From Siphonodentalium dalli (Eukaryota > Mollusca > Scaphopoda > Gadilida > Siphonodentaliidae): DNA of 64,000 nucleotides. Of this stretch, positions 47,249 to 57,925 are shown piece after piece. The stretch is from the NCBI GenBank assembly GCA_032622095.1, contig CP136061.1, positions 48,241,797 to 48,305,796 of the forward strand. The letters are read 5' to 3'. Under the pieces are notes generated by a model. It saw nothing but the letters and a program-made list of their open reading frames with translations, did no database searches and was not told the DNA's origin. A program made the position numbers and the translations under genes. Numbering within the stretch: position 1 is the stretch's first letter; the number at the start of each line of letters is the position of its first letter.

Positions 47249-48240
47249 CACCCCCGTGTACGTGGTATCGCCAAGACCGAGGGTATCGCCAAAACCGAGA
47301 ATATGTGAAAGTCATTTTCACGTATATGATATGGGGATATGTTTGTTTCTCACCGTAATACAGACATCGAGCATCGTATGTGTATGTCCACACGAAGCAT
47401 GAGTATTTATCCACCAGTTGTCAATCGGTTTTCCCAGATCAGACCATTAATTATTTTTGGCGAATTTTTTCAATGGTGTTTTTGCTTTTGCTCACTCAAA
47501 TTTTCGAGAACAACCATTCACTAGTATAGTTCCTGGACTTCCAAGCTTCCAAAACAAATGCCGGTATATAGTTGAATCTGTCAATGAAGCATAGGATTTG
47601 ACAGAATTTAATAAATCCTTGTCGTTCTCAATATCCGCGCGATATGAAGGGACCACTGTCGGTCCAGAAAGATGCTAACGGCACAGATGATGATGCACCA
47701 AACGCCGAGTTTCTGTGCAGTAAATATGCGTATTACTTAAGGAGTTCTGATGAGTTTTCGAGTGTTTTTATGTGTATCTGAGACTGATCAATTGGACTGC
47801 GAATGTCAACTGAAATATGAATCCATAACATATTCGAAATAATGTGTGCATATTATATTATGAATGTATTTAAAATTGAAATTAATTGAACATCCATCTC
47901 AGCATTCAGATTTGCGATCTCAATAACGTGAATGAATGATAACGCGATGCCTTGATCACACGCACGTGAATGCTGCCGTTCGAATGCATGCAGCTAATCG
48001 GATATTCGTTTACTATTAACATGCTTGGAGTTTGTATATAGACCACACATGCCAGACGACACGCTTCGGCGTATCAACGATTTGTTATAATGATGTTTAT
48101 TTTAGAGACTTTATGACTCGTTCCCACTCGAGTAGACCGTTACGCGACAATGAAACCGAATCATCTTATTGAATATATATATATATATAATATTGCTCCA
48201 AATTATGCAATTGTGGCCTTTTTAAGAGTCATCAGATAAA
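47249..48240 (+). repeat. left terminal inverted repeat of the 4.1-kb element
   Basis: It pairs with 50391-51380. It includes GATATGGGGATATGTTTGTT, GGACCACTGTCGGTCCAGAA (itself a small stem, GGACC/GGTCC) and GCTGCCGTTCGAATGCATGC. The arm ends at CAGATAAAAT (48231-48240). Local expansions such as the TA run at 48175-48190 distinguish the two arms. Confidence 0.9.
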
Positions 48241-48499
48241 ATTGAAACGATTCTATGTTAACACACTAAACATCCGAACATATATGAACAAACACACAAC
48301 AAAGTTACTGCTATTTATAATAAACACTTCACTGTGGAACATGTGTATACTGCCATGATTGTTATGTGCACATGTAAATTACACAATAGTTTATAACTTT
48401 TCTAATTTAGCCCATAGGACCACATATTTTGTGGGCATAATATTTACACAAGACTTCATTATGTTATCGTATAGGACAGTGCAAAGGGAAACCCGATCG

Positions 48500-48760
48500 A
48501 CAACTCTATCAACCAAGCGATCACACAGTGATATGCAATCATCTTTAGTTTTCACAAGACGGACATTCAAAGACGCATGGACATTAAACAGACCGTGGTT
48601 GAATCATGACAATGTGAAGAAAGCAATATTTTGTAAAGTGTGCATTGACGCTGGTATATAAGCAATTTGTTCGTAACAGGCTGTTTTAATCTGGAGAAAA
48701 ATTACGTCATTCTGCACGAAACAGCAAAAGGTTATTATTTTACATTTAATCCCCTAATCC
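48500..48760 (+). pseudogene. broken TTF-type zinc finger (transposase N-terminus?)
   Basis: The frame at 48359-48661 ends FTRRTFKDAWTLNRPWLNHD, then AIFCKVCIDAG, and a stop. Shifting frame, the sequence continues ISNLFVTGCFNLEKNYVI, then LHETAKGYYF. Together these follow the TTF-type finger pattern: F..W....PWL.Y, FC..C, F..G..NF....L..H, with the last His replaced by Tyr. Such fingers occur at the N-terminus of hAT-type transposases and domesticated relatives such as ZNF862. One frameshift and the lost ligand show decay. No catalytic RNase H-like domain was found downstream. Confidence 0.6.
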
Positions 48761-49274
48761 CCCATTGTCTGTCTGGTCACTCACGGGACTCCCGCACAAT
48801 GCATGTTTATGATGACATTGTATTTATGTCGGTCGAGGTTTATGAGCACCAAATGTAAGACAATAGCTTAATCAGCCAAATGTGAATCACGGCAGATATT
48901 TTGTGGCTATTTGTCGTCAATACCAATACGGACAAAATAGTATGCATGCTTTTATGACAGATTGTAATTTGATATAGGCGTAACAATATTAAGTTATTAG
49001 TTTCCAGATGTCACTTAGATATTTTCGCAAGGATAAATATTTAATGATTTAAAATAAGATATTGATATAAAACAAAAAAATAATGACATTAAGAAGGACA
49101 ATCCCCCCCCCCCCCCAAATCACTCTTTCACATAAAGATTAATAATTTTTTAATAAATGATATATATAAAAATACTTCTAGTTCATAAAAATTATTTAAA
49201 TTATTGTGTATTTTACCTGTGTCTGTTAAATTTTACGTTTTAGTCATTAATTGTGAACCGACCAGAAAACGATG

Positions 49275-49385
49275 ATTTAATTTGCCAAAGATTTTTTTAA
49301 TTTGGCCAAAAAACATTTGGCTAAAGTTTTTTTCATTTGGCTAATAAAGTTTTCATTTGGCTAAACTTTTGGCTAAAGTTTTTTT
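49275..49385. repeat. ATTTGGCTAAAGTTTTTT short tandem repeat
   Basis: Five or so irregular units of ATTTGGC(T/C)A(A)A followed by T runs, in the interior of the 4.1-kb element. Confidence 0.7.
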
Positions 49386-50390
49386 CGGTCCAGCGTGAAC
49401 ACTGGTATAGGTTGCATATACTGTAATTGATATGTATTTTTAACCGAAATGAATCTTATCTTATCAGGGTCTCCGTCCTGAGTTTGGTTTATGGTTCTAA
49501 CCAAAATTGTTATGGATGTTCAGCGTCACGATGACTTTCAATTCGTATTGTTCGCAGATTTAGTTTTCGGCTTGTTAAGTTCTAGAATTATTCTTTTTCA
49601 CTTATTTTGAAAAAAAGTAATATAGCTAAGATTTGCACACAACAATCTAAATGAAATTATGCATAAATCTCCATCATCTTGGGAACTATTACATGAGGTC
49701 ATCGTACGGGATATACATGTGTTATTGTTTTGGTAGATTCAATATTTTAACGTTATCATTCTTAGTTTAACGAGGTCAGAAATGACTCTTGTTTCGATTA
49801 ATGGTCTGCAGTTATAACCGAAAAGTTTGAAAACAAATTATACAACGCACAGCCGGTTATATGGTAAATTTGTCTTATAACTGCATAGGCTTAATATGAA
49901 TATTTATTTCTTTAATGCCACGCGTTATTTCACAAGAGAACCGCCAAAGTAGACAGTACAATTAAAACGACCGCAAAGTTTGATATTATTTCCGACAACC
50001 TAGTCATATACAGCCGTTGTGACACGTTGTCACTCAAAACAATCACATTATCGTTCAATCAAATAACGTCATAAGTTCGTCGAGGTTGATTGGCCAGTGA
50101 ACCTGTATATATGCACGCACTGTTCAATTGATCAACATTTGCAACACGTTGTCTTGTTTATTTCGACTGTATCACGAGTTGTTGGTTTCAATTTCAATAA
50201 TATGCACGTGTTGAAATATCTTGGTACTTATGGTACTTGGTATTGTCAGGGCAGTACTACCCGAAGCAATGATGATGCAACAAGTGGATTCCCTTTTATA
50301 TCTTAGGAAGTATCTAAGAGTTATCATGTACATTTTAGGCACACTTTTTATAGGCGTGGTCATATTGCGCTGGACGTTGCTGTAATTTCT

Positions 50391-51380
50391 ATTTTATCTA
50401 ATGACCCTTAAAAAAGCCAGAATTGCATAATTTGGAGCAATACGATATATGTATATTCGATAAGATGATTCGGTTTCATTGTCGCGTAACGGTCTACTCG
50501 AGTGGCAACGAGTCATAAAGTCTCTAAAATAAACATGATTATAACAAATCGTTGATACACGTAGCGTGTCGTCCGGCATTTGTGGTCTATATACAAACTC
50601 CAAGCATGTTAATAGTAAACGAATATCCGATTAGCTGCATGCATGTGAACGGCAGCATTCACGTGCGTGTGATCCAAGGCATCGCGTTATCATTCATTCA
50701 CGTTATTGAGATCGCAAATCTGAATGCTGAGATGGATGTTCAATTAATTTCAATTGAAATACATTCATAATATAATATGCACACATTATTTCGAATATGT
50801 TATGGATTCATATTTCAGTTGACATTCGCAGTCCAATTGACCAGTCTCAGATACACATAAAAACACTCGAAAACTCATCAGAACTCCTTAAGTAATACGC
50901 ATATTTACTGCACAGAAACTCGGCGTTTGGCGCATCTTCATCTGTGCCGTTCGCATCTTTCTGGACCGACAGTGGTCCCTTCATATCGCGCGGATATTGA
51001 GAACGACACGGATTTTTTAAATTCTGCCAAATCCTATGCTTCATTGACAGATTCAACTATATACCGGTATTTGTTTTGGAAGCTTGGAAGTCCAGGAACT
51101 ATACTAGTGAATGGTTGTTCTCGAAAATTTGAGTGAGCAAAAGCAAAAACACCATTGAAAAAAATTGCCAAAAAAAAATTAATGGTCTGATCTGGGAAAA
51201 CTGATTGACAACTGGTGGATAAATACTCATGCTTCGTGTGGACATACACATACGATGCTCGATATCTGTATTACGGTGAGAAACAAACATATCCCCATAT
51301 CATATACGTGAAAATGACTTTCCCATATTCCCGGTTTTGGCGATACGCTCGGTCTTGGCGATACCACGTACACGGGGGTG
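50391..51380 (-). repeat. right terminal inverted repeat of the 4.1-kb element
   Basis: Mirror of 47249-48240. The inner boundary is at ATTTTATCTA (50391-50400) and the outer end at CGGGGGTG (51373-51380). Confidence 0.9.
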
Positions 51381-51835
51381 TATAGTCATCACTACTCGAC
51401 CGTCGTCCGTCCATCCATCCGTCCGTCCGTCCGTCCGTCAACAATTTCTTAAACATCTTCTCCGGAATAATAAGACCGAATGGGTTCATATTTGGTGTGG
51501 ATGTTCCCTCGGTGACTCGCATTCAGATTTGTTCAAATGAGATCACTGGGTCAAATAGTTGTGAAGCCATGCAGGGCCATAACATTTCCCTCCATAGTAA
51601 TTCTTAAAACGACTTCTCCTCAATAACTATCAGAGCTATTTATCTTCTTATAAATTCGAGGCTCCGCGTGTGTGGTTGTTCCAATATGTGTCACGTGCGA
51701 TTAATATTAGATCACACCGAAGATTCATATGACATGTGGTGACGATTGGCTGAGAGCTGTAACATGTATGGTGTGCTCAATCAAATTATTGACGCACGCA
51801 CAGACGGACGTGATACATGGACGGATAGATAGTTT
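51381..51835 (+). mobile_element. AGCTCACC-type repeat, right part
   Basis: It continues the repeat broken at 47248: TATAGTCATCACTACTCGAC, then a CCGTCCGTCCGTCCG run at about 51405-51438, TCATATTTGGTGTGGATGTT, and near the end ACGCACGCACAGACGGACGT. I recognise this repeat style from molluscan sequence but cannot name the family. No protein. Confidence 0.6.
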
Positions 51836-51879
51836 TTTTTAGGTAACTGATATCCTCTTTGGATTCACATGCTACAGCG

Positions 51880-53300
51880 ATAACCTGATTGTGAGCAGTC
51901 CAATCATCCTACTTATCTGCAGGCCGTATCACAATTTTATTGTCATATTTCTCATAACATTCACACCATTACCGCCAAAAACTGAGTTCAAAGCGAAAGC
52001 TATGAAGCCACACAATCCTGCAAAAATTATATCACTCTGTTTGGAGGATGGTGCTCCATGTGTGTCGACGGACATCGATGAAACTTAGAGCACCGTTCTC
52101 CAAAGGAACACAATTTCGGAAAAGAAATCTCAACAGAAACCGTTTACTAGGCGTGTATTTAACTACGATGAAGCAAATTTCACAGATCTAGATAAGTCAA
52201 TCTTAGAACAAGACTGGAAACAAACCTTTTCAAATACCCCCATCAGTGAAATGACCAACGTACTAACAACTTTCTTACAAGATCAGATCAATATTTTTGT
52301 CCCAAGTAAAATTGTGCGTTGTATGAAAGATGAACCAGCATGGTTAAATTCTGGAATAAAACAAAATATCAAACAACGAAAGCGCTTGTATGAAAAAGCT
52401 AAAGTTCGTAATACCATCAACGCATGGATAAACTATAGGAAAAAACGAAACGAAGTAATCTCCCTTATAAGAAAATCTAAATCTGACCACATAGTGTACA
52501 TGCAAGACATCCTGAATAATCCAGAAACACCCTCATCTGCCTGGTGGAAAACCTTTAATAAACTCTCAGAAAAAAACAGCAATAGAGCTATTCCGTACTT
52601 GTCGTGGAATAACAGCACACATACATCCAACTATGACAAAGCAGAAGCTTTTAATGACTATTTCTGTAGTGTTTCATCTATAGATGACTCAAATGCCACA
52701 ATACCAGAATACACCCCATTGCAATCTATTCCAGAACTAGATGAAATATTAATCTCTGAATCGGATATAATAGAAACCTTGAAAAATCTTGTTACTGATA
52801 AATCTTCCGGTTACGATGAGATAAGTCCGCGCATACTAATAAAAAGGTCCTAGCCTGCATCATCCATTGAAAATAATGTTTAAAACATTCATGGAAAACT
52901 CTTTCTTCCCCGATGAATGGAAACGTGCAAACGTTGTTCCAATTTTTAAAAAAGGAGACCCAACAGACCCAGGAAACTACAGACCCATATCCCTATTAAG
53001 TTGTATTGGTAAAGTATACGAGAAATGCATAGCCAAACATCTACTCACATTTCTTACCAAAAATAGTTTACTGTGCAAACACCAAGCTGGATTCCTCCCC
53101 AGGCAGTCAACATCACACCAATTATGGCCCTAGATGATACATGGGGAGAACGACACCTGAAAAGCCATGTGCTTACTGTCGTGTTCCCTTTCTACCAGAT
53201 ATATCACATATTACCATATACATTATATTAATTCCTTGTGTATTCCCTCGTTCAATTTATATTATGTATATTATATATTTGGTGGATAAATAAACTATGC
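51880..53300 (+). pseudogene. decayed Jockey/CR1-like LINE
   Basis: A ~200-codon open segment (52251-52853) reads PAWLNSGIKQNIKQRKRLYE, SAWWKTFNKLSEKNSN, then DIIETLKNLVTDKSSGYDEI: the endonuclease-RT linker. A frameshift leads into 52867-53133 with FFPDEWKRANVVPIFKKGDP, NYRPISLLSCIGKVYEKCI and QAGFLPRQST, the RT start. The catalytic part is deleted and the sequence jumps to a 3' region with GATAAATAAACTATGC near 53280. Upstream (51900-52250) there are endonuclease C-terminal traces, RRVFNYDEANFTDLDKS. It is relatively young in its middle part, since 200 codons are uninterrupted. Same general type as 7330-8880. Confidence 0.9.
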
Positions 53301-54397
53301 TTAAACCAAAGGAACACAACACCACCTTAGTTTGCCAGCTCCCGTAAAATAGCCACATATTCATATTCACTAGCAGCTGTTGTCCAGTGAGGGGGGCTCC
53401 CATAAGGTTCATATTATTGTGTACCGATCCCCATCGCATCTACATTCCTGATTGTCAACATAAACTTATATGAATGCTTGACATAATTGTAAAATAACGC
53501 CATAATAAATAGGTGGTGCTGCATTTCACATAAATACGACATGCAGTTCATTGCATAATTTCAAATTATATATTTGAGCGTGTCATCGTAAATATGAAGT
53601 CATTGTTGGTGAACAATGTATACTACTAGAAGACGCCAAGACAACAATAGATGGAATAGCGGCGTTAGTTTATTTGTGAGATAGTGTGTTCATATCGGAA
53701 TTTCATTTCAAATAATGATCAAAGTGAGGGTATCATATATTTCTCGGGTCACTAGTTTGTGTCACCCTTTCTACGTGCATGGGTGTTTCATTGTGGTGTC
53801 ATTTACATTTTGGCCTAGCCGTATGCAACAAAATTTATACAGACAAAACACATATGCGCAGGTCGCTAAGAAGGAACATTAGAGTGGGTTTGTTCTGCAT
53901 GTAGTACATTTGTACGACAGCCTCGTGCGCTCTTCTGGTGTATTTCGGAAGTCTTTTAGTTGGTGAGTTATAGAACCGCTGGTATTCGGTGCCATATACA
54001 TGGGCACTTAAATGCCAAGATTAAGTTCAATTCTAATCTTCATAGATTTTGGGACATTCCTCCGAGCATAATATAAGTAATATGTCGAAAACTACTTCAG
54101 ATATACTAATCTATATCTATGTTTTCGAATGTCAATCTGTCCCTATATAAATTTACATTGAACATCCGTTAACAGTCAAAGTGGAGTGATCAGTTCTTTA
54201 CAAACGGTTGTCAATGAGTAGACTAAATAACATGCGAACATGGTTCCTCAATCCTTCAAAAGACTAGGAGTATATATGCAATGAATGGGTAAAGACTGAG
54301 AATCAATACTGAAATAATTTTGTATCACGAAAATGCTTGTTGTGTTGCCTCGTTAATGGTCATTGGAACAAAATATTAGCTGTTTTGTTATAATTCC
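53301..54397. other. intergenic, no gene seen
   Basis: No exon or repeat that I can support in this interval. Confidence 0.4.
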
Positions 54398-54955
54398 GAT
54401 TCCACACTCAATGCAAAACTTTCATAACTAAAACAGCATTATGTTCACAGCGAACTGGCAAATACCATATTAGCACCCATTCCCAACGACGGTAGAGCGT
54501 TCGAGCCTCGACCCCACACCCCACTACATGTATATGCACTTCCACGACAAAATCAACATTCGTTACTTATATTCACATTCAACATGAACTTACAAATTAA
54601 TTTAGTGCATATTTCCAACAACGCGTTGGTAGAGCGCAAATTTGACTACAATAGCAAAGCGAGTGCGGGCATGCGTGCGACGTCATATGACGTCATTTCG
54701 ACAAACGTCATAAGAAATAGTGCCTATACTTGAGTACAAATACTACATTTCGGGACCATGTTAGATCTCCGGTTTGCTTTGATCAATCGGCGTGCAATTT
54801 GGTGAGTCATCTTTTACGACACAATATAGGCCGTGGTACAAATTTGGGCCGCATTGAACGCATGGTTGAAAAGTTATAAATGCGCCAAAAGCGTGACCGA
54901 GTTATACACACACACACACATGCACACACAGACAGACGACGCGTTATATATATAT
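54398..54955 (+). mobile_element. 5'-truncated copy of the 54956-56756 element (3' end only)
   Basis: GATTCCACACTCAATG (54398) through CCATATTAGCACCCATTCCC, ATTAATTTAGTGC, the CRE-like TGACGTCA (54688-54695), TTTGGTGAGTCATC and GCGCCAAAAGCGTGACCGAG to a CA/TATATA tail. It is homologous along its length to 56090-56756. Confidence 0.85.
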
Positions 54956-56756
54956 ACTAGTGGGTTGCCCGTCACAAAATGACGGGTATATAAATGTTCT
55001 TTGTTATTTTCTAGTGTCCGCGTTCATGGACACATGGAATGGTCATGCTTCTCCTTTTTTGTTACTGGATGCGCGTTGTACAGAACACTTTATTTCACTA
55101 AAACTGTATTTCTACACACCCAGTCCACATATGCGCATGCACATATTGAACGAAACAAAATCAATATATTATTTAAATACTATGCAACAACTGAAACATA
55201 CTCAAGTCAGGAGCCTTCATTTGGGAGATTGCTGCACATTTTGAACGGACCCCATTGGAACCTGTATTCAGCATGCCGCCTAATAATCACCTGCACTGCG
55301 CGGCCCGTTTGTGTGAACACTTTATTTCAATAAAACTGTATTTTTACCCCCACCCCATCTCCCCAACCCATGTATATGGATGCACATATGGAACGCAACA
55401 ATCAAAATATTTTACTTTATCTATACTAACTGAAACAGGCTCAATTCGGGAGCCTTATTTAGCGGGGGAAGGGCCTACAGTCCCTTTCTGCGCTTCGCGC
55501 ACATTATATGATCTTAAACTGCGTGCGCTTCGCGCACATATAGGGAACTTACAGCACATTTTAAACGGACCCCCATTGGAACCGGTATTCAGCATGCATC
55601 CTAATGATCACACGCCCTGCACTGCGCGGCCCATTTGTATGAACGCTTTATTTCAATAAAACTGTATTTTTACCCCCACGCCAATCTCCCCAACCCACGT
55701 ATATTCATGCACATATGGAACGCAACAATCAAGATATTTTACTTTATCTATACTAACTGAAACAGGCTCAATTCGGAACCTTTATTTAGCGGGGGAGGGG
55801 CCTATAACACATTTGTGAGCTTCGCGAACATTATATGATCTTTAACTGCGTGCGCTTCGCGCACATTTTGATCTTTTAAAAATTTTTTTGTATCAGATTT
55901 GCACTCAACCGAAAGATTAAAAGAGCATTAATTAGCGTCGGGCAGTAGTGTTTACACTGTATTATTAGTCCCGGCCCGGGAATGTGATTTTTCTAACTGA
56001 GTTCCGTCGAATTTACTGAGTTCGAGGTACCCACTGGCGGGAGGCCAGACTGTGTCCATTCGCCATCTTCCGAGTACCGGTACTCCTTTGATTCCACACT
56101 CAATGAACAACTTTCGTATCAAAGACAGCATTCTTTACTTATGTTCAAACCCAACTGGCAAATTAAAATACCATATTAGCACCCATTCCCAACGACGAAC
56201 GTTCGAGTATTGACTCTGCATCCCACTACATGTACATCCACCCATTCCCAACGGCGGTAGAACGTTCGAGTCTTGACTCAACACCCCACTATACATGCAC
56301 TGCCGTGACAAAATCATCATTCATTACCTAAATTCACACTGAACATGAACTGCCACATTAATTTAGTGCCTATTTCCAACAACGCTATGGTAGAGCGCAT
56401 GGAAGTTTCGCCTACAATAGCAAAGCAAGTGTTGGTTTGCGTTCGACGTCAATGACGTCATTTTGACAAACGTCATAAGAAATAGTGTCTACTTGAGTGC
56501 AAATGCTGCATTTGGGGACCCTGTTATATCTCAGGTTTGCTTTGACCAATCGGCGTGAAATTTGGTGAGTCACCATTTATGACACACTATAGGTCGTGGT
56601 ACAAATTTGGGCCACATTGGACGCATGGTTAAAAAGTTATAAACGCGCCAAAAGCGTGACCGAGATACACACACACACACACACACACAGATACACACAC
56701 ACACACACACACACACATACGACGGGTTTTATATATATAGATATATATATATATAT
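54956..56756 (+). mobile_element. 1.8-kb ACTAG-start element with 320-bp internal repeats
   Basis: It begins ACTAGTGGGTTGCCCGTCAC with a perfect CCCGTCA/TGACGGG stem (loop CAAAA). The core holds three units sharing GAACACTTTATTTCAATAAA, at 55083, 55315 and 55641; the last two are offset ~321-326 bp. GTGCGCTTCGCGCAC hairpins recur near 55496, 55524 and 55850, with a variant at 55818. The 3' end (56090-56756) has a CRE-like TGACGTCA at 56453-56460, CA runs and a TATATA tail. The long frames at 55001-55659 span the repeats and are not accepted as genes. Confidence 0.8.
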
Positions 56757-57502
56757 ACTAAAAGGTGACCCGACTTCGTCCGGGTTTTGACCTTGAATTG
56801 TCCATTTTGAAGGTCAAGGTCAAGTGGGGTCACGATTTGACCAGTCCAAAACACTGCCCGGACAAATGTACCCGACAAACGTGCCCGTCGAAATCCATCC
56901 GGTTTTACCCGATTTGACCTTGAATTGATCATTTTGAAGGTCAAGGTCTGGTCGGGGTCACGATTGGACCCGTCCAAAACAATCAGTGGACAAAAGTAAC
57001 TCCACGTATCAAATTTCGTCGAAATCCCATCAAAATTGGCGATTTGACCTTGAAGTTACCCGATTTCAAGGTCAAGGTCACGTCGCACGGGCAAATGAAT
57101 ATGCTTATGAGACTCGTCATAAGAAAGTAACCCCACATACCAAGTTTCATCGAAATCCCGTGATATTCGGGCGTTTGACCTTGAAATAACCCGATTTCAA
57201 GGTCAATGTCACGTCGCACGGGCAAATTAATAGGTTTATGCCACTCTCCGACCGAAGATACCACCACATACCAAGTTTCATCGAAATCCCGTGATATTCG
57301 GGCGTTTGACCTTGAAATTACCCGATTTCAAGGTCAAGGTCACGTCGCACGGGCAAATTAATAGGCATATGCCAGTTCCCCGCCGAAAATACACCCACAT
57401 ACCAAGTTTCATCAAAATCGGTTCGGCCGTTTTCGAGTGCATCGCGAACACACACACAGACACAGACACAGACACACATACAGATCTTCCAAAATATATA
57501 AT
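56757..57502 (+). mobile_element. ACTA-start element with NR-site tandem core
   Basis: It starts ACTAAAAGGTGACCCGACTT directly at the TA tail of the previous element. The core has five ~125-135-bp units with TTGACCTTGAA and CAAGGTCAAGGTCA. It ends CATCAAAATCGGTTCGGCCG, TTTTCGAGTGCATCGCGAAC and CACAGACACAGACACAGACA. Same core type as 39252-40020. No protein. Confidence 0.85.
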
Positions 57503-57513
57503 AGAGAGAGAGA

Positions 57514-57544
<31 letters not shown>

Positions 57545-57550
57545 TATTTT

Positions 57551-57622
<72 letters not shown>
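57503..57622. repeat. (TA)n microsatellite with T runs
   Basis: An almost pure TA dinucleotide tract broken by T9-T10 runs. It follows the 3' tail of the preceding element and is probably an expansion of that tail. Confidence 0.95.
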
Positions 57623-57624
<2 letters not shown>

Positions 57625-57659
57625 TACCGTCATCAAAATATTATATCGATTACTCAAAT

Positions 57660-57890
57660 TGAATTTGTGAAAACGAAGATCACCACAGGGGTCAATACTA
57701 TGAAACTTTTTCTTTGTAAGAATCTACAATTGTTTGTAAGAAATAACAATTTATCATTCCGCCAATACTATGAACCTACGATTACAAACATAAATCACAA
57801 ATAGTACGTGTTCTTTGTATTTACAAATATCTCCAATCACAAAGAATGTTCGAGTACTATGAAACATAATTTTTCAGTTTTCGCACCCTT
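57660..57890 (-). repeat. GGGGTCAATACTATGAA-type repeat, reverse copy
   Basis: GGGGTCAATACTATGAAACT and CAATACTATGAACCTACG occur here; the reverse complement (CATAGTATTGACCCC type) occurs at about 59925 and 61150 with nearby AATTACAAATTAATAAATAC segments. A dispersed repeat of unknown class. Confidence 0.6.
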
Positions 57891-57925
57891 AACCCGGATA
57901 ATATAATATATATATCTATGATACG

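Larger units (their letters stand above)
47249..51380. mobile_element. 4.1-kb DNA element with ~990-bp inverted ends
   Basis: The outer ends are CACCCCCGTGTACGTGGTAT and ATACCACGTACACGGGGGTG. The arms 47249-48240 and 50391-51380 are reverse complements for ~990 bp with scattered differences and near-equal length. TATAG borders both ends (47244-47248, 51381-51385): a clean 5-bp target duplication inside another repeat. The 2.15-kb interior holds a broken TTF-type zinc finger (48500-48760) and otherwise unrecognised sequence. A 5-bp duplication with CAC...GTG ends recalls Transib, while a TTF finger recalls hAT; neither is established. It is likely non-autonomous now. Confidence 0.9.

Noticed and set aside
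47101-47292. Minus frame with a hydrophobic segment (SGYLSFIIALFYASIM)
   Set aside because: It runs into the inserted repeat, has no acceptor that can be defended, and resembles no family I know.
47249-51380. Polinton/Maverick
   Set aside because: Long TIRs fit, but length is only 4.1 kb, the duplication is 5 bp not 6, and no DNA polymerase, integrase or capsid trace is seen.
55001-55659. Frames of 94-134 codons
   Set aside because: They cover the 320-bp direct repeats of a mobile element and have no family features.
54398-56756. LTR retrotransposon with direct repeats 54398-54955 and 56090-56756 as LTRs
   Set aside because: No TG/CA ends, no primer-binding site, no gag/pol; each copy ends in CA/TATA tails and the next begins ACTA, so two head-to-tail elements explain it better.
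57291-57662. 123-codon frame ending in Ile-Tyr repeats
   Set aside because: Created by the TA microsatellite and the element tail.
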